Source: Streptomyces albogriseolus (GTDB taxonomy: Bacteria > Actinomycetota > Actinomycetes > Streptomycetales > Streptomycetaceae). From it: a DNA stretch of 64,000 nucleotides. Below are positions 47,911 to 56,348 of the stretch, piece after piece (the stretch's first letter is position 1; the number at the start of each line of letters is the position of its first letter). The stretch is from NCBI GenBank assembly GCA_014650475.1, contig BMVA01000012.1, positions 112,924 to 176,923 on the forward strand, in the 5' to 3' direction. The translations under genes were made by a program, and so were the position numbers. The notes below the pieces were generated by a model. It did not search any database and was not told the origin of the DNA. It saw only the letters and a program-made list of their open reading frames with translations.

Positions 47911-48978
47911 TCAGCACATTCCGGTGGGTTCGGAGAGCGTGCAGGTGTTGCGGCTGAAGGTGTTGGTGGTGGAGGTGTCGCGGTTGGCGAGGTCGGCGGG
48001 GCTGTTGCCGGTCACCAGGTTGTCGCGGATGTCGTTGCGCTCGCTGGGCGTGCCGACGAGGCTCTTGAACAGCACGATGCCGCCGGACAGCGGGGAGGTG
48101 CCCTTGTTGTTCTCGACCCGGTTGAACGCCACCCGGGTCTCCTCGACGCCGGTGAGGACGATGCCCGAGCCCTGGAGGAAGGGCAGCCGGGGCGTCTTGG
48201 CGCAGTACTTGTTGTTGGCGTGGACGTGGTTCCAGGCGACGCTCAGGTTTCCGGCGCGGGGCTTCGACTCGTCGCCGACGACGAACACGGCGGCGCAGTT
48301 GCCGGTGGCCTCGTTGTGGTCGACGCTGAGGTTCCGCAGCCGCCGGACGGTGACTCCGACCCGGTTCTCCGCCGTCTCGTTGAAGCGGACCACCGTCCTC
48401 TTCGCGTCGCGCGCGCCTTCCTCGGTGTCGACGGTGTTGGCGACGAACACTCCGGCGTCGCCGTTCTTCCGGGTGACGTTGTGGCTGATCACGCTGTGCG
48501 TGGAGCGTTCGGTGGCGATGCCCCACTGGCCGTTCTTCTCGGAGGTCACGTAGCGCACCTTGAGGTTCTCGGTGCCGGTCGCCCACACGCCGTTCTTCGC
48601 GAACCCGCGCACGGTCAGGGACCGTACGGAGACGTTCTTCACCGGCTTCTTGTCGGTGCCGGTGACGCAGACGCCGTTGCCCGCCTTGGCGCAGGCGGAC
48701 GTGCCGGCGCTCGCGGGGGGTCGCAGGACGGTGCGGCCGTCGGCGTCGCCGCGCAGGGTGATGCCCGAGCGGGTGATGTCGACGCTCTGCTTGTAGGTGC
48801 CGGCCGCGATCAGGACCGTGTCCCCCGGCTTGGCGGCGTCCACGGCCTTCTGGATGGACTGCCCTGGCTGTACGCGGTGCACGGCCCACTGGTGGGTCGA
48901 GGTCGAGGGCGCGGCGCCGATCCCCACTGCCACGATGGCGGTGGTGCAGGCGAGATACGCGATGTGACGTTTGTTCAT
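47911..48978 (-). CDS. Secreted right-handed parallel beta-helix protein
   Basis: A 355-residue exported protein. Signal peptide about 1-23 (MNKRHIAYLACTTAIVAVGIGAA), then a pectate-lyase-like beta-helix: IQKAVDAAKPGDTVLIAAGTYKQSVDI is the typical cap, followed by PbH1 repeats (NVSVRSLTVRGF, LKVRYVTSEKNGQWGIA, HSVISHNVTRKNGDAGVFV). Cysteine pairs occur near 97/105 and at the C-terminus. Such folds are polysaccharide lyases or hydrolases, but no catalytic triad can be assigned. Probably leaderless: TAGCTT at 48986-48991, 7 nt before the ATG. Confidence 0.82.
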   Translation of the reverse strand: MNKRHIAYLACTTAIVAVGIGAAPSTSTHQWAVHRVQPGQSIQKAVDAAKPGDTVLIAAGTYKQSVDITRSGITLRGDADGRTVLRPPASAGTSACAKAGNGVCVTGTDKKPVKNVSVRSLTVRGFAKNGVWATGTENLKVRYVTSEKNGQWGIATERSTHSVISHNVTRKNGDAGVFVANTVDTEEGARDAKRTVVRFNETAENRVGVTVRRLRNLSVDHNEATGNCAAVFVVGDESKPRAGNLSVAWNHVHANNKYCAKTPRLPFLQGSGIVLTGVEETRVAFNRVENNKGTSPLSGGIVLFKSLVGTPSERNDIRDNLVTGNSPADLANRDTSTTNTFSRNTCTLSEPTGMC

Positions 48979-48985
48979 GAGGCCG

Positions 48986-48991
48986 AAGCTA
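48986..48991 (-). promoter_or_regulatory. -10 element of predicted leaderless beta-helix transcript
   Basis: TAGCTT on the minus strand with 7 nt to the ATG at 48978; no Shine-Dalgarno. Confidence 0.4.
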
Positions 48992-49222
48992 TGAGCGGCC
49001 CTGACGGCCCGCCACCGGTGATCGCCCAGCCGGGCGCGGGCCCGTCGGCGTCCTCCCCGGGCCGTGTTCCGCACGTCCGCGGCACCGGTTCCGAGCCTCC
49101 CCGATCCGACCGCTCACCCGTTCGACTGGTGGGCGGGTGTCCCCCGCTGTAGCGTCGGGAACGCGGCCCCGGCGGCGCGACGCCCGGCCGCCCGTCCCGC
49201 GCATCCACGTCGGGAGGCGCCC

Positions 49223-49969
49223 ATGGCGACCGGCACCCCACTCCCTCAGGACCTCGCGGACCAGTCCGTGGTGGTGATCGGAGCGAGCTCCGGCATCGGG
49301 CTCGCGACGGCACGTCAGGTACGCCGGCACGGCGGGCGGGTCGTGATGGCGGGACGCGATCCGCAGCGGCTGGAGCGCGCGGCGGAGGAGGTCGGGGCCG
49401 AGCGGTCCGCGCCCCTCGACGCCGCCGACACGAGCCGCCTCCGGGAGTTCTTCGACGCCCTGCCCGGCCCCGTCGACCACGTCGTGTCGACCGCCGGGTC
49501 CCCCTTCTACGCGACGCTCGCCGACCTCGACGTCGACGAGGCGCGCGCCCATGTCGCGGAGCGTCTGGCCCTCACCCTCGGGGTCGCCAAGTACGGCGGC
49601 GCCGCGGTGCGGGACGCCGGGACGCTGGTGTTCGTCGGCGGGACCGGCGGCCGGCGTCCAGGCGTCGGCGCGTCCGTGACCTCGGCGCTGACGGCCGCCC
49701 TGCCCGCGCTCACCTCGAGTCTGGCGGTGGAGCTGGCGCCGGTCCGGGTCAACCTCGTCGCGCCCGGCTTCGTCGACACGCCCCTGTCCGCGTCCCTCCT
49801 CGGCGACCGGCTCGAGGCGCGCCGCGAGCGACTGCGCGCCACCCTCCCGATACGGCGGGTCGTCGGCCCGGACGACGTGGCCGCGGTGATCCTGCACCTC
49901 ATGGTCAACGAGGCCGTGACGGGCGCGACGTACGACGTCGACGGCGGCCAGCAGCTGGTGTCGCCCTGA
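49223..49969 (+). CDS. Short-chain dehydrogenase-like protein lacking the Tyr/Lys catalytic pair
   Basis: A 248-residue Rossmann protein: cofactor motif VVVIGASSGIGLATARQVRRHGGRVVMAGRD (TGxxxGxG variant), VSTAG for NNAG, and a normal C-terminus RRVVGPDDVAAVILHLMVNEAVTGATYDVDGGQQL. In the active-site helix the usual YxxxK is absent: the equivalent stretch is GASVTSALTAALPALTSSLAVELAP, putting Val and Leu at the Tyr and Lys positions. It is therefore an atypical SDR that may bind NAD(P) without standard reduction, or use other residues. GGGAGG at 5 nt. Confidence 0.85.
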   Translation: MATGTPLPQDLADQSVVVIGASSGIGLATARQVRRHGGRVVMAGRDPQRLERAAEEVGAERSAPLDAADTSRLREFFDALPGPVDHVVSTAGSPFYATLADLDVDEARAHVAERLALTLGVAKYGGAAVRDAGTLVFVGGTGGRRPGVGASVTSALTAALPALTSSLAVELAPVRVNLVAPGFVDTPLSASLLGDRLEARRERLRATLPIRRVVGPDDVAAVILHLMVNEAVTGATYDVDGGQQLVSP

Positions 49970-50115
49970 CCACGCGGCGGCGGTCGTGACCGGTGCGTCC
50001 CGGCCCGCCCGTGCGGATGCGTACCGCCCCGCCCGCACGCCGGGCGAGGTCCTGCCCGGAGGTGGACACTGGAAGGACGTCGCCCAGTCGACCATCCGAG
50101 ATCACGGAGGCGGGC

Positions 50116-51570
50116 ATGAACGGCACTTCCCCGGCCTACGACGTGGTGGTTCTCGGAGCGGGACCGACGGGGGAGAACCTCGCCGACCGCACCCGCGCCG
50201 CCGGCCTCACCACGGTGATCGTGGAGAACGAACTGCTGGGCGGCGAATGCTCGTTCTGGGCGTGCGAACCGAGCAAGGCGCTGCTGCGCCCGGTGCTGGC
50301 GCGCGCCGACGCCCGGCGCGTCCCGGGTCTGCGCCGGGCGGTCGAGGGCCCCCTCGACGTGCCCGCCGTCTTCGAGCACCGTGACGCGATGGCCGCGCAC
50401 TGGCAGGACGCGGATCAGGTGGAATGGCTGGACTCGGTCTCCGTGGACCTGGTGCGCGGGCACGGCCGGCTGAACGGCCCCCGCAAGGTCGTCGTGGACA
50501 CGCCGGACGGGGAGCGTGTGGAGCTGACCGCGCGGCACGCGGTCGGGGTGTGCACGGGCACGGTCACCGCGTTCCCGGACCTGCCGGGGCTCGCGGACGT
50601 CCGTGCGTGGACCAACCGGCAGGCGACGGCGGCGCGGCAGGTGCCGGAGCGGCTCGCGGTGGTCGGCGGCGGGGTGGTGGCCGTGGAGATGGCCACGGCG
50701 TTCCGGGCGCTCGGCTCCCGGGTGACGATGCTGGTCCGCGGCGGGCTGCTGGGCCGGATGGAGCCGTTCGCCGGGGAGATGGTGACGGACGCGCTGCGCG
50801 AGGCCGGGGTGGACGTGCGATTCGGCAGGTCGGTGGCCGCGGTGGAGCGCGAGGACGGCGGGGACGGGCCCGTGCGGATCACGACGGACGACGGGGACAC
50901 CGTGGTCGCGGACGAGATCCTGTTCGCCACCGGCCGCGCTCCGCACACCGGGGACATCGGTCTGGAGACGGTCGGTCTCACCCCGGGCGACTGGCTGCCG
51001 GTGGACGACTCCTACCGTGTGCCGGAGGTCCCGGAGGGCTGGCTGTACGCCGTCGGGGACGTCAACCACCGCGCCCTGATGACCCATCAGGGCAAGTACC
51101 AGGCGCGGATCGCGGGCGCCGTGATCGGGGCGCGCGCCAAGGGGGAGCCGCTCGACGACGGCAAGTGGGGACGGCACGCCCCGACCGCCGACAGCGCCGC
51201 GGTGCCGCAGGTCGTCTTCACCGAGCCGGAGGTGGCGTCGGTGGGTCCGACCGCGCGGGAGGCGGAGCGGGCGGGGCTGAAGGTCGACGTCGTGGACTAC
51301 GACATCGGGAAGATCGCCGGCGCGGTGCAGTACGCGGAGGGGTACCGGGGCCGGGCGCGGGTGATCGTCGACACCGAGCGGCGCAACGTCGTCGGGGCGA
51401 CCTTCGTCGGTCCCGGCGTCCAGGAGCTGCTGTACTCGGCGACCGTCGCCGTCACCAGCGAGGTGCCGGTGGACCGGCTGTGGCACGCCGTCCCGGCGTT
51501 CCCCACGATCAGCGAGGTGTGGCTGCGCATCCTGGAGACGTACCGGGACAGCGACGGCACGGCGGCCTGA
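50116..51570 (+). CDS. Flavoprotein pyridine nucleotide-disulfide oxidoreductase homologue
   Basis: A 484-residue class I disulfide oxidoreductase (LpdA/mercuric-reductase-like). FAD motif VVVLGAGPTGENLADRTRAAG; redox-active cysteines in GGECSFWACEPSK; NAD(P) motif LAVVGGGVVAVEMATAFRALG; second FAD motif GWLYAVGDVNHRAL. The dimer-interface HPTxxE motif, which normally supplies the catalytic His, reads FPTISE, so the usual His-Glu dyad is broken. It is probably a quinone or small-molecule reductase rather than a dihydrolipoamide dehydrogenase. ACGGAGG ribosome site. Confidence 0.9.
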   Translation: MNGTSPAYDVVVLGAGPTGENLADRTRAAGLTTVIVENELLGGECSFWACEPSKALLRPVLARADARRVPGLRRAVEGPLDVPAVFEHRDAMAAHWQDADQVEWLDSVSVDLVRGHGRLNGPRKVVVDTPDGERVELTARHAVGVCTGTVTAFPDLPGLADVRAWTNRQATAARQVPERLAVVGGGVVAVEMATAFRALGSRVTMLVRGGLLGRMEPFAGEMVTDALREAGVDVRFGRSVAAVEREDGGDGPVRITTDDGDTVVADEILFATGRAPHTGDIGLETVGLTPGDWLPVDDSYRVPEVPEGWLYAVGDVNHRALMTHQGKYQARIAGAVIGARAKGEPLDDGKWGRHAPTADSAAVPQVVFTEPEVASVGPTAREAERAGLKVDVVDYDIGKIAGAVQYAEGYRGRARVIVDTERRNVVGATFVGPGVQELLYSATVAVTSEVPVDRLWHAVPAFPTISEVWLRILETYRDSDGTAA

Positions 51571-51590
51571 GGGGCCGCGGGGGTCGGGGG

Positions 51591-52613
51591 TCAGCCGGGG
51601 GTGAGCACCATACGGAAGCGGGCGCTGCCGTCCAGCATCTTCCGGTAGGCCGTGTCCGCCTCGCCGAGCGGCAGGATCTCCGTCATGGGGCGGATCCCGT
51701 GCCGGGCGGCGAAGGTCATGGTGTCCCGCACGTCCTGTGCGGTCCCGGAGGGGTGGCCGCGTACCAGCCGTCCCTTGAGGATCAGCTGGAAGGGGCTGAT
51801 GGGCATCGGGTCGGCGGTCGCCCCGATGACGACCAGCTCACCGCGCGGGGTGAGGCCGTCGACCGTCTCCGCGATGGCCTCGGAGTCGCCCGCGGTGGCG
51901 AGGACCACCTTCGCCCCGCCGAGCGCCTGCAGCGCCTCCGCCACGGGCCCCGCCGTGCTGTCGATGTAGTGATGGGCGCCCAGCTGCCCGGCGAGGTCGG
52001 CCTTCTCCGCGCCGCGCGCGATCGCGACCGTCTCGTAGCCCATGGCCGCCGCGAACCGCACGGCCAGGTGGCCGAGGCCGCCGATGCCCTGGATCGCCAC
52101 GAGGTCGTCCGGCCGCGCACTGCTGCGCCGCAGCCCGTTGTACGTGGTGACGCCCGCGCAGGCCATGGGTCCCGCGTCGGCCGCGGAGAGCGCGTCGGGG
52201 ATGCGGGCCAGGGCGTCGACGGGCGCGACGATCGCCTCGGCGAACCCGCCGTCGTAGGCGTAGCCGGGGATCTTGAGGGTGTCGCAGACGATGAAGTCGC
52301 CCCGGCGGCACGGGACGCAGTGACCGCAGCTGCCGCCGAACCAGCCGACGGTGACCCGGTCCCCCACCTGCCAGCCCATCTCGTCGGCGCCGTCGCCGAG
52401 TTCGTCGATGCGGCCGGCGACCTCGTGCCCCGGCACGAGCGGGAACCGCACGCCGGGCATGCCGGCGGAGACGAACAGGGCGTCGCTGTGGCAGACCCCG
52501 CAGGCCTCCACGGCGATGCGTACGTGCCGCGGGCCCGGCCGGGGCACCTCGCGTTCCACGATCTCGAACGTCCCATTGGCGGCGGGCACTTGGGCGACTC
52601 GGTACGTGTTCAT
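51591..52613 (-). CDS. Zinc-dependent alcohol dehydrogenase
   Basis: A 340-residue medium-chain dehydrogenase. Catalytic zinc ligands CGVCHSD, PGHEVAG and the later Cys in MACAGVTTY; structural zinc cysteines CGHCVPCRRGDFIVC; NAD-binding IQGIGGLGHLAVRFA. The structural zinc lobe and CHSD motif place it in the AdhP/YahK-like group. It oxidises alcohols or reduces aldehydes with NAD(P)H. CGGAGTG at 5 nt. Convergent with the flavoprotein gene, 20 bp apart. A related enzyme (56349-57371) lies in the hypoxia block. Confidence 0.92.
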   Translation of the reverse strand: MNTYRVAQVPAANGTFEIVEREVPRPGPRHVRIAVEACGVCHSDALFVSAGMPGVRFPLVPGHEVAGRIDELGDGADEMGWQVGDRVTVGWFGGSCGHCVPCRRGDFIVCDTLKIPGYAYDGGFAEAIVAPVDALARIPDALSAADAGPMACAGVTTYNGLRRSSARPDDLVAIQGIGGLGHLAVRFAAAMGYETVAIARGAEKADLAGQLGAHHYIDSTAGPVAEALQALGGAKVVLATAGDSEAIAETVDGLTPRGELVVIGATADPMPISPFQLILKGRLVRGHPSGTAQDVRDTMTFAARHGIRPMTEILPLGEADTAYRKMLDGSARFRMVLTPG

Positions 52614-52759
52614 GGTGTCACTCCGGGGCCGGCGGCGACCGTGCGGGGGTGTCGTCCGCGCACCGGACGGGCCGGAGCGGACGCAGGGTCCATCCCACCA
52701 TCGGTGCACGGGGGCGGCAACACGGGACGGCCGGACCCCGCCGGGTGGACCGGCGGCGG

Positions 52760-53362
52760 TCAGTCGCCGCGCCAGATGTTGTCGAAGGCCGCGGTCTCGA
52801 TGGTGCGGCGCTGCCGTTCACCGGCCAGCTCCGTGACCGCCTGGAGCACCGCGGCCAGCACCGTCGTCCGGTCGTCGGCGAGTCCGTCGGGCGCCTCGGC
52901 GCCCTGCTCGGTCAGTCCGGCGGCGGCCGCGAGGACGCCGAGCACGGGCTCGCCCGACGAGCGGCGCTCCCCCGCCGCCCGGGCCGCCGACGGGTCGGCC
53001 GGTGCGGTGCGCTGCCGCCGCAGCGGGTTGCGGTTCCGCCGCTCGGGCGCGACGAGTCCCTCCTCCTCCAGGACGGTCCGGTAGCGCCCCGCGAGGTCGC
53101 GGCCCCGGCGCCAGAGCCAGTCGTCCACGGTCTCGCCGGGTCCGCCGTCCGCCAGCCACCGCGCGGCCTCGGACAGCAGGGGGTCGCCGGCCGGCGCGGG
53201 CCCGGCCGGGATCAGGAGGGTGCCGTCGAGGGCGAGGGCCTCGGCGTCGAGGAGGTCGATCAGCTCCGCCCCCGCGAGGGCGAGCGACAGGTCGCCCTGC
53301 TCCACCACGGTCCTGTCCTGCGGGTCGGCGGCGACGAGGGCCAGGTCACGCGCTGTGGTCAT
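52760..53362 (-). CDS. GPP34 (GOLPH3/Vps74-like) family protein
   Basis: A 200-residue all-helical protein with the actinobacterial GPP34 pattern: MTTARDLALVAADPQDRT, LSLALAGAELIDLLDAEAL, WRRGRDLAGRYRTVLEEEGLVAPERR, DDRTTVLAAVLQAVTELA. In eukaryotes the family binds phosphatidylinositol phosphates at the Golgi; in actinobacteria the role is unknown, possibly membrane-lipid binding. The ATG is preceded by CCGGAG at 6 nt. It lies 142 bp downstream of the DUF5133 gene on the same strand. Confidence 0.8.
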   Translation of the reverse strand: MTTARDLALVAADPQDRTVVEQGDLSLALAGAELIDLLDAEALALDGTLLIPAGPAPAGDPLLSEAARWLADGGPGETVDDWLWRRGRDLAGRYRTVLEEEGLVAPERRNRNPLRRQRTAPADPSAARAAGERRSSGEPVLGVLAAAAGLTEQGAEAPDGLADDRTTVLAAVLQAVTELAGERQRRTIETAAFDNIWRGD

Positions 53363-53462
53363 GGTCAACTCCGGTCCGGGCGGGAGGCCGTCACCTCCAC
53401 GGTCGCACACCCGTGCCCGCCCGGCGCGTCCCGCACGAACTGCCGCTGCCGCACCGAGAGTT

Positions 53463-53510
53463 CGTCACGCCGTCACGCCGTCACGCCGTCACGCCGTCAC
53501 GCCGTCACGC
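53463..53510. repeat. Six perfect tandem copies of CGTCACGC
   Basis: An uninterrupted 8-bp unit is repeated six times (48 bp). The last copy supplies the stop codon of the DUF5133 gene (minus strand, TGA at 53505-53507); the others lie just downstream of it. The array could vary by slippage; because the unit is not a multiple of three, variation inside the coding part would shift the frame. Confidence 0.95.
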
Positions 53511-53753
53511 GGCGAGCGTCTCGTCCCCCCGGCGGAGTCCGGCGGCGCGACCCGCCGTGTACCGGTCGAGCAGGGCGTCGGCGACGCGCAGGGCCTGCTC
53601 GACGGTACGGGAGCCGGTGATCACGCACAGCGTGTAGGTGGCGTCCTCGAGCGCCCGGCTGGTACGGCCGGTGGGCAGCACGTCGTGCTCGATCCGCGCC
53701 TGCGCGAACCGCGCCAGCACAGCCCGCAGCTCCTTCTCCGCCGGCATGATCAT
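53505..53753 (-). CDS. DUF5133 domain protein
   Basis: An 82-residue helical protein: MIMPAEKELRAVLARFAQARIEHD, then RTSRALEDATYTLCVITGSRTVEQALRVADALL and a C-terminal LRRGDETLAA. This is the Streptomyces DUF5133 family; the function is unknown. ATG 53753 has GGAG at 5 nt; a second ATG (53747) is 6 nt further. Its stop lies in the CGTCACGC tandem array. Divergent from the nitroreductase gene. Confidence 0.82.
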   Translation of the reverse strand: MIMPAEKELRAVLARFAQARIEHDVLPTGRTSRALEDATYTLCVITGSRTVEQALRVADALLDRYTAGRAAGLRRGDETLAA

Positions 53754-53918
53754 GATCGCTCCGTCTCCCCTCGTCGAAAGCGGCCCCCCGGTGGGGTGCC
53801 AGGCTTCCGGTTGCCCCGCGGGGAGAGGTCTATTCCTGTCAGGGTGTGGTGTCCGGCGGTCCGCTCGACGGGTACGTGGTGAGTGGGCCCGCGTTTCGTG
53901 CGGGTGCGAGGAGGAGCC

Positions 53919-54911
53919 ATGGCCGTGCGACAGCTCGACGAGAAGACGGTGACCACACTGGTGGCCGAGGCCACGCTGGCGCCGTCCATGCACAACGCCC
54001 AGCCATGGCGCTTCCGTTTCCTGACCGGCGAACGCCTCCTGCTGCTCCACGCCGATCTGGAGCGAGCCATGCCCCGCTCCGACCCCGGTGACCGGGCGCT
54101 GCACATCGGCTGCGGGGCGGCACTGCTGAACATGCGGGTCGCCGCCGCGCACGCGGGCCTCGCCCCGGAGGTCCGGCTGCTGCCCGAGCCGCAGGATCCG
54201 CTGTTGCTCGCCGCCGTCCGTCTGACCGAGCAGACCGGGCGCGCGCGGGACGACGAGCTGGCGCGGCTGCATGCGGCGATCCGGCAGCGGCACACCAGCC
54301 GTCACCCCTTCGCGGAGAAGGACCTCCCCGAGGACGTGCGGACCATGCTGCGGGACGCTGCCGCGCGTGAGTCGGCCACTCTGCTCTTCCCGGGTGCCTG
54401 GCATGCCGAGACGGTGCTGGACCTGATTCGCGACGCGGAGAGCCGGGACGTCATGGACGCCGACGCCCGTGAGGACCTCATCCGCTGGACCCGGCTGGGG
54501 GCGGAGGCGGACACGGCCGTCGACGGCGTCCCCGAGTACGCGTTCGGGCCTCGCAAACGGGACGGCAGAGCTCCGGTACGGGACTTCGCCGGGCGCCGGC
54601 CGGTGGCCGACCGCGGCACCACCACCTTCGAGTACACCCCGCACCTGGCCCTGCTGAGCACCTCCGGTGACGGCCCTGCCGACTGGCTGCGCGCCGGGCA
54701 GGCGCTCGAACGGGTACTGCTGGAGGCCACTCTGGCCGACCTGGCCACCTCGCTGACGTCCCACGCCCTGGAGACCCCCGAGCTGCGCCTGCTGGTCCGC
54801 GACCCGGGATCGGGCACGGGGCAGGTGCAGATGGTGCTGCGCATCGGCTACGGCCCGAGGGGCCCGGCGACCCCCCGCCGCCCGGTGTCGGACGTTCTCG
54901 ACATCGTGTGA
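53919..54911 (+). CDS. Acg-family nitroreductase-like protein
   Basis: A 330-residue protein of the Acg/Rv2032 branch of the nitroreductase superfamily: EATLAPSMHNAQPWRFRF near the N-terminus (FMN-binding NxQPW motif), HIGCGAALLNMRVAAAHAG, RHTSRHPF and a C-terminal flavin domain half. In M. tuberculosis, acg is controlled by DosR; the proteins may store or sequester FMN rather than act as classic nitroreductases. Overlapping AGGAGG ribosome sites precede the ATG. First gene of the hypoxia-type block. Confidence 0.88.
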   Translation: MAVRQLDEKTVTTLVAEATLAPSMHNAQPWRFRFLTGERLLLLHADLERAMPRSDPGDRALHIGCGAALLNMRVAAAHAGLAPEVRLLPEPQDPLLLAAVRLTEQTGRARDDELARLHAAIRQRHTSRHPFAEKDLPEDVRTMLRDAAARESATLLFPGAWHAETVLDLIRDAESRDVMDADAREDLIRWTRLGAEADTAVDGVPEYAFGPRKRDGRAPVRDFAGRRPVADRGTTTFEYTPHLALLSTSGDGPADWLRAGQALERVLLEATLADLATSLTSHALETPELRLLVRDPGSGTGQVQMVLRIGYGPRGPATPRRPVSDVLDIV

Positions 54912-54914
54912 CCG

Positions 54915-54933
54915 GCCCGCCGCCGGCGCGGGC
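54915..54933. terminator. Short GC hairpin between convergent nitroreductase and CBS genes
   Basis: GCCCGC / GCGGGC arms (6 bp) with a 7-nt loop lie between the two stop codons. It is a weak candidate terminator. Confidence 0.35.
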
Positions 54934-55577
54934 TAGCCGGCGTGACCGGCGGAGAGGCGGGCGTCCACCGCGACGACACCGTCGACGCCCTGGCACAGGC
55001 CGACGACCACCGGGATGAGACGCGGTTCCGGGACGTGTCCCCGAAGGGTGACGACCCCGTCCTGGGCCTCGACGGCGACGGTGCCCTCCTCCAGGCCGAG
55101 GATGCGCCCCAGGACGTCCTGCTCGACCTCGCCGCGGATCTCGGCGTCCGGGCGGATGAAGGCGTCGAGCAGGTCGCTGCGGGTGACGATGCCGGTGAGA
55201 AGCCCGTCGTCGCCGACCACCGGCAGCTGTTTGACGTGTCGCCTGCGGAGTTCCCGCGCGGCCCGGGGGATCGTCCAGTCGGCGCGGGCGGTGAAGACGG
55301 GGCTGCTCATGAGCTCGCCCGCGGTCCGTGCCCGGGCCTTGCTCCAGGCGCGCTCGTCGGTCCCGCCCTGTCCCTGCGGATCAGGCGTGCCGGTCTCGTG
55401 ACGCAGCACGTCGGACGCGGACACGACGCCGACGAGGGCGCCGCCGTCGTCGACGACCGGTGCCGCGACGATGTCGTTCGCGTCCAGCAGGGCGGCCGCC
55501 TCCTGGACCGGTGTGGTGGGGCGGAGGGTGACGACCTCCTCGGTCATCACGTCTCCGACCGTGCGACGGTGCAGCAT
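54933..55577 (-). CDS. CBS-domain pair protein with C-terminal BON domain, second copy
   Basis: A 214-residue paralogue of the protein at 1445-2158: CBS 1 about 5-60 (TVGDVMTEEVVTLRPTTPVQEAAALLDANDIVAAPVVDD), CBS 2 about 86-142 (ELMSSPVFTARADWTIPRAARELRRRHVKQLPVVGDDGLLTGIVTRSDLL), BON about 150-210 (TVAVEAQDGVVTLRGHVPEPR). It probably senses adenylate energy charge. GGAGGA lies 10 nt before the ATG. The genomic neighbours (nitroreductase, flavin protein, two-component system) suggest hypoxia control. Confidence 0.88.
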   Translation of the reverse strand: MLHRRTVGDVMTEEVVTLRPTTPVQEAAALLDANDIVAAPVVDDGGALVGVVSASDVLRHETGTPDPQGQGGTDERAWSKARARTAGELMSSPVFTARADWTIPRAARELRRRHVKQLPVVGDDGLLTGIVTRSDLLDAFIRPDAEIRGEVEQDVLGRILGLEEGTVAVEAQDGVVTLRGHVPEPRLIPVVVGLCQGVDGVVAVDARLSAGHAG

Positions 55578-55763
55578 GACATCGGTCTCCTCCGCGTCAC
55601 GACGGGGCGGCCGCGGTCGGACCGCCCGGGCGGACCACGTGCGGTGCGTCGACACCCCTGCACGCCGCCTTCCCTACCCATGACAACACCGCGCTGCTCA
55701 GGTGACCAGTGACGGCCGGTCTGGCAGGGAGGTGCGTGCAGCCGTACGGGCGTGGCCGGGTGC

Positions 55764-56204
55764 TCACGACGGCAGGCTGACTCCGTAGCAGGTGCGCCCG
55801 CCGACCAGCTCCCGGCCCGTGACCAGTTCCGGCTCGATCCGCACGAAGACCTCCACGGGCCAGGGCACCCAGGACCGGGGCCCGGTGCGGACCAGGCGCT
55901 CGTGCTCGTCGGGGTCGGTCACCACCGAGGCGGAGCCGGTGACGACGACGCTCCAGCCGGACTGTGCCGCGACGTCGACCTCGTCGGCCTCGAAGGCGAC
56001 CACGGCGCCGTCGACGGCGCGGACGAGCTCCGAGGAGGCCGAGGTGCGCAGCAGCACGGCGCCGCTCTCCTCCAGGAGGAAGTTGACCGGCAGGACGGCG
56101 GGCAGAGCGTCACGCGTGTGCACGATGCGGCCCACGGTCACCTGGGCCAGCCGGCTCAGGCTCTCCCGCCGGTTCAGTTCGCGGAATCCGTCGTTGCGGT
56201 ACAT
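55764..56204 (-). CDS. Pyridoxamine 5'-phosphate oxidase-like flavin-binding protein
   Basis: A 146-residue split-barrel protein: LSRLAQVTVGRIVHTRDALPAVLPVNFLLEESGAVLLRTSASSEL, VAFEADEVDVAAQSGWSVVVTGSASVV. This is the Rv2607/Rv1155-like FMN- or F420-binding family; several members are part of the mycobacterial DosR regulon. The enzyme activity is unknown. GGGAAG lies 11 nt from the ATG. Confidence 0.85.
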   Translation of the reverse strand: MYRNDGFRELNRRESLSRLAQVTVGRIVHTRDALPAVLPVNFLLEESGAVLLRTSASSELVRAVDGAVVAFEADEVDVAAQSGWSVVVTGSASVVTDPDEHERLVRTGPRSWVPWPVEVFVRIEPELVTGRELVGGRTCYGVSLPS

Positions 56205-56348
56205 CAGCCAGTCGTCTTCCCGTGCGTGGTCCGGTGCCGTCTTCCATCCTTCCCGTGTGCGGTGGCCGGCGGCGAGGGCCGACCGTCCCCGGCCTGCCGC
56301 GGAACGGCCCTCGCCCGGTCGGGCCGGCGGCGCGGGCTCGAGTCGCTC

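Noticed and set aside
49223-51570. SDR and flavoprotein genes as part of the spore pigment cluster
   Set aside because: They are separated from it by the methyltransferase and beta-helix genes on the other strand and their own intergenic regions; no pigment-specific family match.
53463-53510. CRISPR array
   Set aside because: The units are contiguous 8-bp repeats with no spacers and no cas genes nearby; it is a simple tandem repeat.
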